A stretch of DNA of 64,000 nucleotides. It comes from an uncultured Coriobacteriaceae bacterium (lineage in GTDB: Bacteria; Actinomycetota; Coriobacteriia; Coriobacteriales; Eggerthellaceae). The notes below the pieces were generated by a model that saw nothing but the letters and a program-made list of their open reading frames with translations, was not told where the DNA came from and searched no databases. This document shows, piece by piece, positions 1 to 8,858 of this stretch; within the stretch, counting starts at the first letter, position 1; each line of letters starts with the position of its first letter. The position numbers were made by a program, and so were the translations under genes. The DNA is taken from the NCBI GenBank assembly GCA_900550055.1, contig URQU01000003.1, forward strand, positions 1-64,000. The letters are read 5' to 3'.

Positions 1-121
1 GTTCGGCCCCATCCAGAAGACCAACTGCCTGGCCGTCATGCCCGAGGGCACCGAGCCTCAACCTGCGGGCTCCATCGTCGATTGCCTGCTGCTCGATATT
101 CCGGAAGAAGTCGTTCTCTAG
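1..121 (+). CDS. moeA: Molybdopterin molybdenumtransferase MoeA, 3' end only
   Basis: Only the last 39 codons are in the window, read from base 2 and ending at TAG (119-121). The peptide has the MoeA domain IV look: a short beta strand, the loop LAVMPEGTEPQPAGS and a final hydrophobic strand. MoeA inserts molybdate into adenylylated molybdopterin. The call rests on this tail plus the adjacent moaB/mog-like gene, which starts 8 bases downstream, so the two are probably co-transcribed. The tail could also belong to a MoeA-like fusion whose N-terminal part lies outside the window. Confidence 0.6.
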   Translation, partial: FGPIQKTNCLAVMPEGTEPQPAGSIVDCLLLDIPEEVVL

Positions 122-129
122 GAGAAGCC

Positions 130-663
130 ATGACCATAAAATTCGCCATCATCACGTGCTCCGATACCCGCACTATGGAAACTGACGAGGCCGGCCAGAA
201 GCTTGAACAACTCATTGCCGAGCAGGGCTGGGAGTGCGTCCGCCGCGTTGTGGAAATGGACGAGCGCCCGTTCATCGCCGGCGCGCTCATCGACGCCTGC
301 GACAACACTGACGCCGACATCGTGCTCACCTGCGGCGGCTCGGGTCTCTCGCTGCGCGACGTGACCCCCGAGGCCACCCGCGACGTGGCCGACCGCGAGG
401 TGCCGGGCATCGCCGAGGCCATGCGCGCCCACAGTGTCGCCATCACGCCCTTCGCCATGCTCTCGCGCGCCATCTGCGCCCAGCGCGGGCACACGCTCAT
501 CATCAACCTGCCCGGCTCCACTAAGGCGGCTACGGAGAACTGGGAAGGTATCGTGGAGGCGCTGCCCCATGCCGTGAAGATGATGGCCGGCGAGGGCCAT
601 AGTACGCAGAAGGATCTCTCGGAGAAACTCGCCGCCGCGGCAGCTCGGGGCGAGCTCGGGTAA
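130..663 (+). CDS. MoaB/Mog family molybdenum cofactor biosynthesis protein
   Basis: 177 residues, the usual length for this family. It acts on molybdopterin in the cytoplasm, adenylylating it before MoeA inserts the metal. The motif CGGSGLSLRDVTPEATRDV is the family's TGGTG-type loop, followed by the conserved PGI and a later NLPGSTKA loop that binds the pterin phosphate. I chose ATG at 130 because it follows the end of moeA with a GGAGAAG ribosome site; in-frame starts further upstream lie inside moeA. The product supports molybdoenzymes such as the oxidoreductase at 34,895. MoaB and Mog cannot be separated by eye. Confidence 0.88.
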   Translation: MTIKFAIITCSDTRTMETDEAGQKLEQLIAEQGWECVRRVVEMDERPFIAGALIDACDNTDADIVLTCGGSGLSLRDVTPEATRDVADREVPGIAEAMRAHSVAITPFAMLSRAICAQRGHTLIINLPGSTKAATENWEGIVEALPHAVKMMAGEGHSTQKDLSEKLAAAAARGELG

Positions 664-794
664 GGCAGCGGGCGCGCAGGGGCCTTTGGCTTCGAAGTCG
701 CGATGGAGGGTTGGCTGCGGATGCGCTTGCCGTATGGCTTTCCGGGACTGGGCTCTCGCGGTCGGAAGTCTTTGCCCCATGCCAAAAGAGCGCG

Positions 795-822
795 TTCCCG
801 TGCGTCGGGTCTGCGCTATACT
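795..822 (+). promoter_or_regulatory. Possible alr promoter
   Basis: A TATACT hexamer at 817-822 matches a -10 box and sits about 70 bases before alr. TTCCCG 16 bases upstream is only a weak -35 match. No other good candidate is seen in the 226-base gap after moaB. Confidence 0.35.
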
Positions 823-889
823 TCATGAGGAACGTGTTCTAGATGCGGCCGCGCTCGATAGGGGCGCGGCTGTTTGAGGTGGTAGCACT

Positions 890-2374
890 ATGACTGATCT
901 TCCCAATGGGTTCACGGGGTTTTCGCACCGAGATCCGAACTTCGTGTCCGCGGGCGACGCCCTGCGCGGCTCGCGGTACGACGACACGCCGTTCGCGGCG
1001 CGCAAGCAGGCCCAGGCCCGCAATCTGGCCGAGGCTTGGTCGCCGGCCGGCGCCGAGCGCGCCGGCGCGAATATCGCTGCCGAGGGCGGCTTAGATGTGG
1101 CGGCTCGCGGGGCCGGAGCACGCCCCCTGTCCCAGCTGTCATCGGCGGCCAGCGACGTGCTGCGCTTCGCCGAGCAGGGCACGGCGGCTGCCGGCGCTCC
1201 GCGCTTCGACCCGGACAAGCTCGCCCGCATCCCCGAGACCGATCGGCGCTGGGCCTGGGTGGAGATCGACCTGAACGCCATCCGCCACAACGCCTCGGCC
1301 GTGAAGCGGCGCCTGAATCCGGGCACCCGGCTCATGGCCGTGGTGAAGGCCGACGGCTACGGCCACGGCGCCGTGCAGTGCGCCAAGACGGCGCTGAACT
1401 CCGGGGCCGAGTACTTGGGCGTGGCCACGGTGGACGAGGCCATCGCCCTGCGCGAGGCTTACGTGAACGCCCCTATCCTCATTTTGGGCGAGCCCCCGGC
1501 CACGGCCATCCCGCTGCTTCTGGCTTACAAGGTCATGCCGAGCGTCTATACCTCCGAGTTCGCCATCCAGTACGCCGAGGCCGCCGACGCGTACGGCGTG
1601 CGCGCTCCGTACCACCTGGCGGTGAACACGGGTATGAACCGCATCGGCGTGCGCCACGACGAAGTGGTCGAGTTCATGGGGCAGGTGAGCTTCCATCGCG
1701 CGCTCGACCTCGTGGGCACGTTCACGCACTTCGCCACGGCGGATTGCCCGGAAACGCTTGACTTCCATATCCAGGCGAAGCGCTACATCGAGGCCGTCGA
1801 GGGGCTGCGCGCGGCGGGCATCAACCCGGGCATCGTGCACTGCGCGAACTCCGCCGCCGCTATCCGTTACCCCGACGTGCGCTTCGACATGGTGCGCCTG
1901 GGCATCGGCCTGTACGGCTACCAGCCCTGCCCCGAAACCACGCCGCTCATCGAGCTGCGCCCTGCCATGAGCGTGCATGCGCGCATCACCGATACGCGCC
2001 TGGTGCCCATGAGCGAGGGCGTCAGCTACGGGCTGAACTACCGCAGCCCCGGCAGCGTGAAGATCTGCACCGTGCCCGTCGGCTACGGCGACGGCCTGCG
2101 CCGCGGGCTGTCAAGCCGCACGGACTTCCTGGTCGACGGCGTGCGCTGCCGCCAGGTGGGCAACATCTGCATGGATCAGTGCATGTTCGAGGTGGATTTG
2201 CGCAGCTACGCGCGCCGTCGCCGCGTCGATCCCCAGGTGGGCGACGAGGTCCTTATCGTGGGCCAGCAAGGCGACGCCATGGTCACCATCGAGGAGATGT
2301 GCGAAACCCTGAACACCATCCCGCACGAGCTGTGCATCGGCTTCGCCCAACGCATGCCGCGCTACTACGTGTAA
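890..2374 (+). CDS. alr: Alanine racemase with a long N-terminal extension
   Basis: 494 residues. The PLP enzyme interconverts L- and D-alanine for peptidoglycan. The catalytic domain begins near residue 120 (WVEIDLNAIRHN). The PLP lysine is K153 in VVKADGYGHGA, and Y380 in GVSYGLNY is the likely second catalytic base. In ordinary Alr the lysine lies near residue 35-40, so about 115 extra residues precede the barrel. They are rich in Ala, Gly and Arg with no clear fold or signal peptide. The ATG at 890 has a GAGGTGG site and the frame is open throughout, so the extension looks real, although an internal start near 1240 cannot be excluded. A strong terminator follows 150 bases after the stop. 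Confidence 0.93.
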   Translation: MTDLPNGFTGFSHRDPNFVSAGDALRGSRYDDTPFAARKQAQARNLAEAWSPAGAERAGANIAAEGGLDVAARGAGARPLSQLSSAASDVLRFAEQGTAAAGAPRFDPDKLARIPETDRRWAWVEIDLNAIRHNASAVKRRLNPGTRLMAVVKADGYGHGAVQCAKTALNSGAEYLGVATVDEAIALREAYVNAPILILGEPPATAIPLLLAYKVMPSVYTSEFAIQYAEAADAYGVRAPYHLAVNTGMNRIGVRHDEVVEFMGQVSFHRALDLVGTFTHFATADCPETLDFHIQAKRYIEAVEGLRAAGINPGIVHCANSAAAIRYPDVRFDMVRLGIGLYGYQPCPETTPLIELRPAMSVHARITDTRLVPMSEGVSYGLNYRSPGSVKICTVPVGYGDGLRRGLSSRTDFLVDGVRCRQVGNICMDQCMFEVDLRSYARRRRVDPQVGDEVLIVGQQGDAMVTIEEMCETLNTIPHELCIGFAQRMPRYYV

Positions 2375-2807
2375 GCGGGGAAGCGGGGCTGCGCCGGAGC
2401 GACTGCGCCGCAGGTGCTCCGACATGAGGGCTTGCGCCCGGGGTGATTCCGCGTCAAGAGGCTCTGCTCAAATCTCCCTATGTAAGTTGTCAAAGCTGGC
2501 ATCTGGTAACTCTTCTCAAGTGAATGAAAAGGCCTTCTGCTTCCCTGTGGTCGGGATGCAGAAGGCCTTTTTTTCGTATGCGGTTTTAGGGGTTAGGCGC
2601 ACCATCGGTTTTGGGTCACTGATTTACCGGGGTGGGTCGGGGCGCGCGTTGAACGATGGCCCGAATAGAATGCGGTATCGGGCTTTGAGGTACCCCGCCA
2701 CGCTATTCGATGCGCGCCGCTTACGCGATGGCGCCTTGGGAATCTCCCCGTTTCCGTTTGCGGCGCCTTTCGCCGTGGCGTTCTCTCTGGCGAGCGACGC
2801 TTTCCCG
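2375..2807. other. Intergenic region between convergent alr and proC
   Basis: 433 bases. The left half contains the terminator at 2527-2574. Beyond it I see no gene with a ribosome site or family resemblance. Confidence 0.5.
2527..2574 (+). terminator. Rho-independent terminator after alr
   Basis: A perfect stem, AAGGCCTTCTGC paired with GCAGAAGGCCTT, encloses a 17-base loop and is followed by seven T residues. The A-rich left flank means it could also work on the minus strand for proC. Confidence 0.85.
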
Positions 2808-3599
2808 CTACTGCAGCGTGGCGTCGACGGCGCTGATGAGTGCGTTGCGCAGGCCGGCCGCTTCAAGTGCCGCCACGCCCTTGATGGTGGTTCCGCCGGG
2901 GCTGCACACGGCGTCCTTCATGGCGCCGGGGTGCGTGCCGGTGGTCAGATGCAGCTGCGCGGTGCCGGCCATCATCTGCGCCGCCAGGCGGTACGCGGTG
3001 GCGCGGGGCAGGCCGTTCTTCACGCCGCCGTCTGCCAGCGACTCCAGGAACATGGCGGCGAAGGCGGGGCCGCACCCGGCGACGGCGCTGGCGGTCGAGA
3101 GCAGATGGCCAGCAACGGGCTCGATGAGCGCGATGCCGCCGAACAGCCCGGCGAACGTCTCCCATTCGTCGTCGCTGAGCGAGTGTTTTTGCTCGCAGGC
3201 GATCACGCCGCAGCCCACGGCGATAGGCGTGTTGGGGATGGTGGAAAGGTGGTGGCTGCCGGCCCCCAGCAGGTCCTCGTAGAAGTCGAACAGCAGGCCC
3301 GCGGCAACCGATACCACGGCTTTGTCGGCAAGCGCCTCGCGCGCCGGCGCCAGCACGTCGGCCACCATATAGGGCTTCACGGCCACGATGACCAGGTCGC
3401 TCGCCTCGGCGACCTCGGCGGGGGTGTGCACGGCGTTCGCCCCCAGCGGCTTGCAGCTTGCCTCCAGTTTGTCGAAGTGCGCGGCGCAGGCGGTGATGCG
3501 GCTGCCTTCCAGGCCGGCGTGTTCCACCAGCCCCTTCGCCATGGCCTGTGCCATGTTGCCGAACCCGATGAACCCGATGCGTGCGGTGCTTGCGTCCAT
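2808..3599 (-). CDS. proC: Pyrroline-5-carboxylate reductase
   Basis: 263 residues, the normal size. It reduces pyrroline-5-carboxylate to proline with NAD(P)H in the cytoplasm. The N-terminal Rossmann motif GFIGFGNMAQAM, the VIVAVKPYMV strand and the C-terminal signature region GTHPGAMKDAVCSPGGTT are all present. The start codon at 3599 is preceded on its strand by an AAGGAG site. It lies alone on the minus strand, with 119 bases to the upstream esterase gene. Confidence 0.95.
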   Translation of the reverse strand: MDASTARIGFIGFGNMAQAMAKGLVEHAGLEGSRITACAAHFDKLEASCKPLGANAVHTPAEVAEASDLVIVAVKPYMVADVLAPAREALADKAVVSVAAGLLFDFYEDLLGAGSHHLSTIPNTPIAVGCGVIACEQKHSLSDDEWETFAGLFGGIALIEPVAGHLLSTASAVAGCGPAFAAMFLESLADGGVKNGLPRATAYRLAAQMMAGTAQLHLTTGTHPGAMKDAVCSPGGTTIKGVAALEAAGLRNALISAVDATLQ

Positions 3600-3718
3600 T
3601 GCGTCTCCTTTGCCGTGTTGTCCCGTTGTCCGCGATTCGCGTTGCAGATGATTTTACGCCATCGCCATGTCCAGCGTGTGACGAAGCGCGCGTGTGGCGA
3701 AGCGGCCGAGCGATAAGG

Positions 3719-4603
3719 TTATCTGCCCAGCGCCCAGACGATGCCCTTCGCCATACGTAAGGCGGGTTCCTTGAAGTGGTTGCCGGGGTTTTGCTCGAAG
3801 ACGGTGGGCACGCCTCTGGCCTCGAACAGCTCGACGACATCGCGTGTGCCTTGCGCCACGTTGCGCAAAAGCCGGCTAGGCGTGCGCGCCTCCTTGCTGC
3901 CAAGCGAGAAATATGCGCAGGCAGGTTTGCGGGCGAACTCGTTCGCGGCGGCATAGCCGGTGAAATCCGGGTACCACAGCGACCCTGATGCGCTTGCAAC
4001 GCGTCCGAACGCCGCGCTATTGAAGCAGGCCCATGTGGCGAACAGCCCGGCAAGCGAGTAACCCGCCAGCACGCGTTGCTCGGGTTTGCGCGGCGCGTCT
4101 CCCTCAATGCGCGGGATGATCTCGCTTTCGAGCAGGCGGAGTTGCTCGGCCGCCTTGCCCGCGAACGGCGCGTCATCGGCGAACAGCCCGGGGCATTCCC
4201 AAGGTGTCAGGTCGTCGTTCCAACAACGCGGCCGTATGGCGGCAAGCACGAAATCCCGGCAACCAAGCTCGCGGCAAAGACGCAGCACCTCGGTCCCGTC
4301 GCCGTCATGGACATGCAGGTAAACCGCTGGAAGGCCGTCCGAGGGGGAAGGGTTTGCCCTGTCGGTATGCTTGCCGCTTCGGGCATCTGCGCGTTCTTGG
4401 CCGCATGACGGCTTTAGGGCGTGGCCTTCGTTGCGTCCATTGTCGTCTGCGTGCTGATTCCGGCTGCTGCAAGCTTGTTGTTGGGAGCAGCGACCGAAGC
4501 GCTCGCTATCCAGGAGCCCTTCGCCTGCGCAATGCGCCGGCACGTGCACGGTCACGTGATTGCCGCAAACGGTGAATTCCCTGATTATGTCTTTGCCACC
4601 CAT
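3719..4603 (-). CDS. Putative esterase, alpha/beta hydrolase fold
   Basis: 294 residues. The nucleophile elbow GYSLAG, the following ASGSLWYP stretch and a late GNHF histidine match the putative-esterase/enterochelin-esterase-like group, which cleaves ester bonds of unknown substrate here. No signal peptide, so cytoplasmic. A Cys/Gln/His/Asn-rich stretch at about residues 30-88 interrupts the usual N-terminal beta sheet: the strand before it (FTVCGNHVTVHVPA) and after it (LPAVYLHVHDGDG) are what one expects to be adjacent. The start at 4603 is the first in frame; 21 bases separate it from the macrodomain gene upstream, so both may be one transcript. Confidence 0.75.
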   Translation of the reverse strand: MGGKDIIREFTVCGNHVTVHVPAHCAGEGLLDSERFGRCSQQQACSSRNQHADDNGRNEGHALKPSCGQERADARSGKHTDRANPSPSDGLPAVYLHVHDGDGTEVLRLCRELGCRDFVLAAIRPRCWNDDLTPWECPGLFADDAPFAGKAAEQLRLLESEIIPRIEGDAPRKPEQRVLAGYSLAGLFATWACFNSAAFGRVASASGSLWYPDFTGYAAANEFARKPACAYFSLGSKEARTPSRLLRNVAQGTRDVVELFEARGVPTVFEQNPGNHFKEPALRMAKGIVWALGR

Positions 4604-4624
4604 GTTTTGCTTTATGCAGATGCA

Positions 4625-5485
4625 TTAGGAGCGGAACGTGATGCCTTCGGGCAGGTCGTTGGGGTCGAAATCGTCTTCGTCGTCCTCTTCGGCTTCGGTG
4701 GGTGCGACGATGACGGGCTCGGGTTCGCGCTCTTCGCCGAACGCATCCTCGAACGGGGCGAAGACGGCGCGCGGCACGGCGAACGTGATGTGGCCGATGG
4801 TCCCGGGGTGCGCGGCGATCCAGGCGCGGAACAGCTCGATGACCACTTCGGCATCGAAGCCCTGCGGACCGGCGCCGAATGCGCCCACGATCAGCGTTTC
4901 AGCCCCGTTAGCTGCGGCGATGCGCAGCAGTGCCTCCACGCGGGCGCGCAACGCCGTCTCGACCTCGCGCTCGGAGCGGTGGTTCTCCAACGCATGGGTG
5001 CGGTTGGGCTCGGGGATGGCCAGCACGTCGGCGCGGCGGATATCGCCGTCGTGGACGAACGTCACCTGGGGCAGGTACAGCGCGCGGTCGGTGTAGAGCT
5101 GGCCGGACGCAAACCCGCGGTTTGCGGCATGATACGTGTTTTTGCAGCCGCACAAAACCGGGTACAGGTTGCTCTCCGAGCACAGGATCTGCTCAGGCCC
5201 GAACGCGCCGTCCTCGTACGCGCCGCCCGGGCGCATGAACGAGCACGGGTCCACGACCACGGTCTTGCCCTTCGCGCTGTGCACCGCCTTCACGGCGAAA
5301 TCGCTGGTCACGCTGGTGGTGGTTGCCGCGCCCTCCTCGACTTCGGGCAGCTCGAGCTCGCGCCCCTCGCCATCTTCGTAGATGATCGCGGCATCGATGG
5401 TTTCCTGGGTGTCTTTGGAAAACGCCCCGCGCATCAGCGCAAGGTTGCTTGCGGCGGCGGCTTTTCTCTCATCGCGTGTAGGCAT
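4625..5485 (-). CDS. TIGR02452-like macrodomain / PARG-type protein with altered catalytic signature
   Basis: 286 residues. The layout follows the TIGR02452 family, related to bacterial poly(ADP-ribose) glycohydrolases that remove ADP-ribose: an N-terminal helical segment, a PGG loop, an L-C-x-x-S-x-LY stretch, and a late VGAFGAGPQGFD loop like the GAFGCGAF phosphate loop of macrodomains. Where the family usually has GGG followed by a QEE triad, this protein reads PGGAYEDGAFGPEQILC, so the second Glu is Gln. Binding may persist while hydrolysis is lost or changed. The C-terminus ends in an acidic linker. The ATG at 5485 follows an AAGGAGAG site on its strand. Confidence 0.75.
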   Translation of the reverse strand: MPTRDERKAAAASNLALMRGAFSKDTQETIDAAIIYEDGEGRELELPEVEEGAATTTSVTSDFAVKAVHSAKGKTVVVDPCSFMRPGGAYEDGAFGPEQILCSESNLYPVLCGCKNTYHAANRGFASGQLYTDRALYLPQVTFVHDGDIRRADVLAIPEPNRTHALENHRSEREVETALRARVEALLRIAAANGAETLIVGAFGAGPQGFDAEVVIELFRAWIAAHPGTIGHITFAVPRAVFAPFEDAFGEEREPEPVIVAPTEAEEDDEDDFDPNDLPEGITFRS

Positions 5486-5673
5486 GGTCTCTCCTTAAGG
5501 AAGATGATTCGACTTATCGTTCATCGTAGCAGCTGACAAGCCTGTCGCAGCCCGATGTTTCCGCGATTTAACGCAACCGTTAGCAAAGGTATCCCACCGG
5601 CCGCGGACGCCGCGCGAACGGTAATGGGGCTTGTTTGCTCTGGACGGTTAACGGCACGGCTGCGCGTTTTGTT

Positions 5674-5794
5674 TGCGCGACCCCTTCCTAGTGCTGGGCG
5701 CTTGGCGGCACGTTCGTGCGCGACCCTCCCAAGTGCTGGGCGTTTTGCGGCATGTTCGTGCGCGACTCTCCCAACTTCTGGGCGGTTTTGCAGC
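5674..5794. repeat. Tandem repeat, about 2.8 copies of 42-43 bases
   Basis: Units begin TGCGCGAC at 5674, 5717 and 5759. Each continues with a (T/A)(A/G)GTGCTGGGCG-like core and a GGCGGCA(C/T)GTTCG-like end; the third is cut short. The units differ by a few substitutions, so the array is not recent. Confidence 0.75.
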
Positions 5795-5929
5795 TTTTAG
5801 GACCTGATTTTGACATGGTCCTCGGAGTTCTGGGTTGTTTTATGGGCACAATTTCGGGCGCGCGCCGCAAAAGCCCAGGTCGCAAATTGGCAAAAACCCA
5901 CGCCAGCCTCCAAAACCGCCCAGAAGTTG
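5772..5929. repeat. 19-base perfect inverted repeat around a 120-base loop
   Basis: CAACTTCTGGGCGGTTTTG at 5772-5790 is repeated as its exact reverse complement at 5911-5929. The left arm lies in the last unit of the tandem array. A transcript would fold into a long hairpin; a decayed non-autonomous mobile element is the other reading. Confidence 0.7.
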
Positions 5930-6271
5930 CGCTTGCCTCTTTCGGGGTCGGAAAGTCGCCTCTGTGGATCTTGCCCGATCGCCATTTACGGATACGGCAG
6001 TCACCTCTTGCGGATTAGCAAGCACCACTTCGTTCGCCGCGCGCTTGCCGCTGTTGTGCTAGGCTGTTGACCAAGGAAAACGTTGTCGATGTTGTGCGGA
6101 TACTGGTCTGGATGCCCGGTTGAGCTCCCTGGCTTTGCCTGTTGCATCGCGAGCGCATCCTCGGCTCGCGTGGTTCGCAAACCTGTCGGCTTCCGGTTCG
6201 CAAACCTGTCGGCCGCGCAGCAGACATCGCCGTCCAGCGCACGGAATCCAGCGCACGGAAAGGGGCAAGCC

Positions 6272-6874
6272 ATGCCGAAACCGCATATCCCGCTCGATGA
6301 GCTGCGCGTGCAGGTGGAATCGTGCCGCCGCTGCCCGCTGTGCGACGGCCGTACGCAAACGGTGTTCGGCGTCGGCAACCCGCACGCACGTGTGATGTTC
6401 ATCGGCGAGGCGCCGGGCAAAAACGAGGATCTGCAGGGCGAGCCGTTCGTCGGCGCCGCCGGGCACTACCTCAACGAGCTGCTCGGGTGCGCCGGTTTGC
6501 GCCGCGAGGACGTGTTCATCGCCAACGTGCTGAAGTGCCGCCCTCCCGGAAACCGCGATCCGCGACCCGAGGAAATCCAAACCTGCACGCCGTACCTGCG
6601 CGAGCAGACGCGCACCATCGACCCGGAAGTCCTGGTCACGCTTGGGAAGTTCTCCACGCAGTTCGTCCTGAAGACGCAGGTGGGGATCACGCGCCTGCAC
6701 GGTCGCGTGCAGCGAGCGGGCAAGTTCCTCGTCTTTCCCATCTTCCATCCCGCCGCCGCGCTCTATGACGGCGCAAAACGCGAAGCCCTGGAAAACGACT
6801 TCGTAACCCTAGGCCAGCTGCTGCACCAACTAGACGAGCAAAAGGCTCAGGCGGCGAAAGCGGCAGAGCAGTAA
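6272..6874 (+). CDS. Type-4 (iron-sulfur) uracil-DNA glycosylase
   Basis: 200 residues. It excises uracil from DNA as the first step of base excision repair. Four cluster cysteines are spaced as in family 4: C18-x2-C21 and C89-x15-C105. The active-site loop GEAPGKNED (46-54), the GxFVGAAG segment and the late FPIFHPAAAL motif fit. The ATG at 6272 follows GGAAAGGGG; starts further upstream would add about 60 residues without family similarity. It stands alone, 355 bases before folC. The C-terminal AEQ-rich tail is unremarkable. Confidence 0.92.
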   Translation: MPKPHIPLDELRVQVESCRRCPLCDGRTQTVFGVGNPHARVMFIGEAPGKNEDLQGEPFVGAAGHYLNELLGCAGLRREDVFIANVLKCRPPGNRDPRPEEIQTCTPYLREQTRTIDPEVLVTLGKFSTQFVLKTQVGITRLHGRVQRAGKFLVFPIFHPAAALYDGAKREALENDFVTLGQLLHQLDEQKAQAAKAAEQ

Positions 6875-7231
6875 AACGGGCAGTAACCGCAACGGGGGAG
6901 AAGGCCGGCAAAAGCGCTGAGGGGTTGGCGAGAACAAAAGGGGCCGGAATCGGGGAGAAGGCCGGATAGGTGAGCAAGTGTAGAGGGTAAACGCAGCTTG
7001 GCTGGTTTGCCCGGGCTCAAAGGCATGAGCTTCGTGTCGGGTTATCGCTTGGGGCGCGCCGATCGCGCATGCTGCGAGCGATTTATGACAGATAAGCCTC
7101 CGTCCCCAAGTGTCTGGCCGCTGCGGTCAATCGCTCAACGGCTTGGAGAACCTGCGCATGCTTGGGTTTGGGTTGTCATCCCGTGCTAACCTGCTAACGA
7201 ATAAAAGACGTTCAAGCAAGGTGAATCCCGT
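6875..7231. other. Intergenic region, upstream of folC
   Basis: 357 bases. The motif GCCTCCGTCCCC (7096-7107) belongs to a dispersed short repeat also seen near 15,646, 22,939 and 40,906. No gene or convincing promoter is visible. Confidence 0.4.
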
Positions 7232-8614
7232 ATGCCTCAAACAACCCCGCAAAACTTCGATCCCATCGCTTATATCAACGCTCCCCGTTGGCAGGCGTCG
7301 CGTTTGGGCCTCGATCGTATCCGCGAGCTGCTTGCGCGCCTGGGCAACCCCCAGAACGATTTGCGCATCGTGCATGTTGCGGGCACGAACGGGAAAGGCA
7401 GCACGTGCGCCTATATCGCCAACGTGCTGCAGGCCGCTGGCTACCGCGTGGGCTGGTTCTCCAGCCCGTTCATCGAGCGCTTCGAAGAGCGCATCCGCGT
7501 GGACGGCAAGAACATCGCCATGCCCGACCTTGCGCGCGTCACGCTGCAAGTGCGCGAGCATGCCGAGCAAATGTCGGTGGAAACCGGTGACCACCCGACG
7601 GAGTTCGAGCTCATGACGGCGGTGGCTCTCCTGCACTTTGCCCAGGTGGAATGCCAGGTTGCGGTGCTGGAAGTCGGTCTTGGCGGTCGCCTTGACTCCA
7701 CCAACGTCATCGCGGCCCCCGATGTTGCCGTCATCACGCGCATCGGCCTCGATCATACCGACTTGCTCGGCGACACCATCGGCAAGATCGCCGCGGAGAA
7801 GGCCGGCATCATCAAGTCGGGAAGCTCCGTGGTGTCGTGGCCGCAGGAACCCGAAGCCGTCGAGGCCGTGGAAACGGTGGCGCACGCGGCGGGCTGCGCG
7901 GTCGCGCAGCCCGATTTCCGTGAACTGGACATCGCGCCCGTTCGCCATCTCGATTCCGGGCAAATCGAACCCGGCAAACCTTTGGTCATCCGCCCGTTCA
8001 CCTACAAGGGCAAAGCCTACGAAACCACGTTGCTGGGCAGCTATCAGCCGCAAAACGCCGCATTGGCCTTGGAAACGGTTTTTGCGCTGCAGCGCCGCGG
8101 CTGGGACATCCCGCAATCTGCCATCGAGCGCGGCGTCGCCGCCACGCGCTGGGCCGGCCGTTTCGAGGTGTTGCCGCACGTGCCGGGTAAACCTACGGTG
8201 GTCATCGACGGCGGTCACAATCCGCAGGGCGCCCAGGCGCTCGCTGATTCGTTGGCGGACGTGTTTGCGAACCGCAAGGCCGTGCTGCTCTCGGGCGTCA
8301 TGGCGGACAAAGACCATCCCGCCATGCTTCGCACGGTGCTGCCGCATGCCGCTGCGTTCGTTGCCGTGACGCCTGACAACCCCCGAGCGCTGCCTGCTGC
8401 AGATTACGCCGCAGAAGCCGCCCGCATAGCCGCGGAATCGCCCGACGTTAACGCAAACCTGCCCATTTGCGCAGCGCAAACCTATGCCGAGGCCGCCCGC
8501 AAGGCCGGCGAGCTAGCCGGCCCCGACGGCATCGTCTGCGCGTTCGGCAGCCTTTACAGCATCGCGCAAACCAAGCAAGCCCTGCGGGAAGCGGGCCTGC
8601 TCGCAGACGAATAG
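7232..8614 (+). CDS. folC: Bifunctional folylpolyglutamate synthase / dihydrofolate synthase
   Basis: 460 residues, in the family range. It adds glutamate to dihydropteroate and folates using ATP. The P-loop HVAGTNGKGST lies near residue 50, EVGLGGRLDSTN is the metal-binding region, and RWAGRFEVL followed by DGGHNPQGA marks the start of the C-terminal Mur ligase-type domain. The ATG at 7232 is preceded by a weak purine-rich CAAGGTGAAT site. No other folate gene is adjacent. Confidence 0.95.
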   Translation: MPQTTPQNFDPIAYINAPRWQASRLGLDRIRELLARLGNPQNDLRIVHVAGTNGKGSTCAYIANVLQAAGYRVGWFSSPFIERFEERIRVDGKNIAMPDLARVTLQVREHAEQMSVETGDHPTEFELMTAVALLHFAQVECQVAVLEVGLGGRLDSTNVIAAPDVAVITRIGLDHTDLLGDTIGKIAAEKAGIIKSGSSVVSWPQEPEAVEAVETVAHAAGCAVAQPDFRELDIAPVRHLDSGQIEPGKPLVIRPFTYKGKAYETTLLGSYQPQNAALALETVFALQRRGWDIPQSAIERGVAATRWAGRFEVLPHVPGKPTVVIDGGHNPQGAQALADSLADVFANRKAVLLSGVMADKDHPAMLRTVLPHAAAFVAVTPDNPRALPAADYAAEAARIAAESPDVNANLPICAAQTYAEAARKAGELAGPDGIVCAFGSLYSIAQTKQALREAGLLADE

Positions 8615-8858
8615 CGCCCACTTCCGCCCCTGCTGTCAGGTTTCGCACGGAAGCCGATTCGAGCGTTCGTGCTGCGGGGTCAACATTAGGGGTAGGGGTT
8701 ACTCATAGATTTGCCCGCACCTCAGCCTCCCACCGTCCGCATGGTTCATCGGCGTAACGCGTATGGTTCGTACGTGTGGGACGCGGGGCAAAACCGGGCG
8801 CGCGGCGCGGCGTGTGATACCATACGAGCGTTGCAAAGTTTGAGAAAGGATCGCCATC

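Larger units (their letters stand above)
5486..6271. other. Intergenic region with repeats, no gene seen
   Basis: 786 bases between divergent genes. It holds the promoter region of the macrodomain gene, a 42-43 base tandem repeat (5674-5794) and a long inverted repeat (5772-5929). Short open frames here show no ribosome site or family resemblance. Confidence 0.5.

Noticed and set aside
2424..3716. 430-codon plus-strand frame over the proC region
   Set aside because: Opposite strand of proC and the intergenic terminator; text is Gly/Ala/Arg/His-rich without family features.
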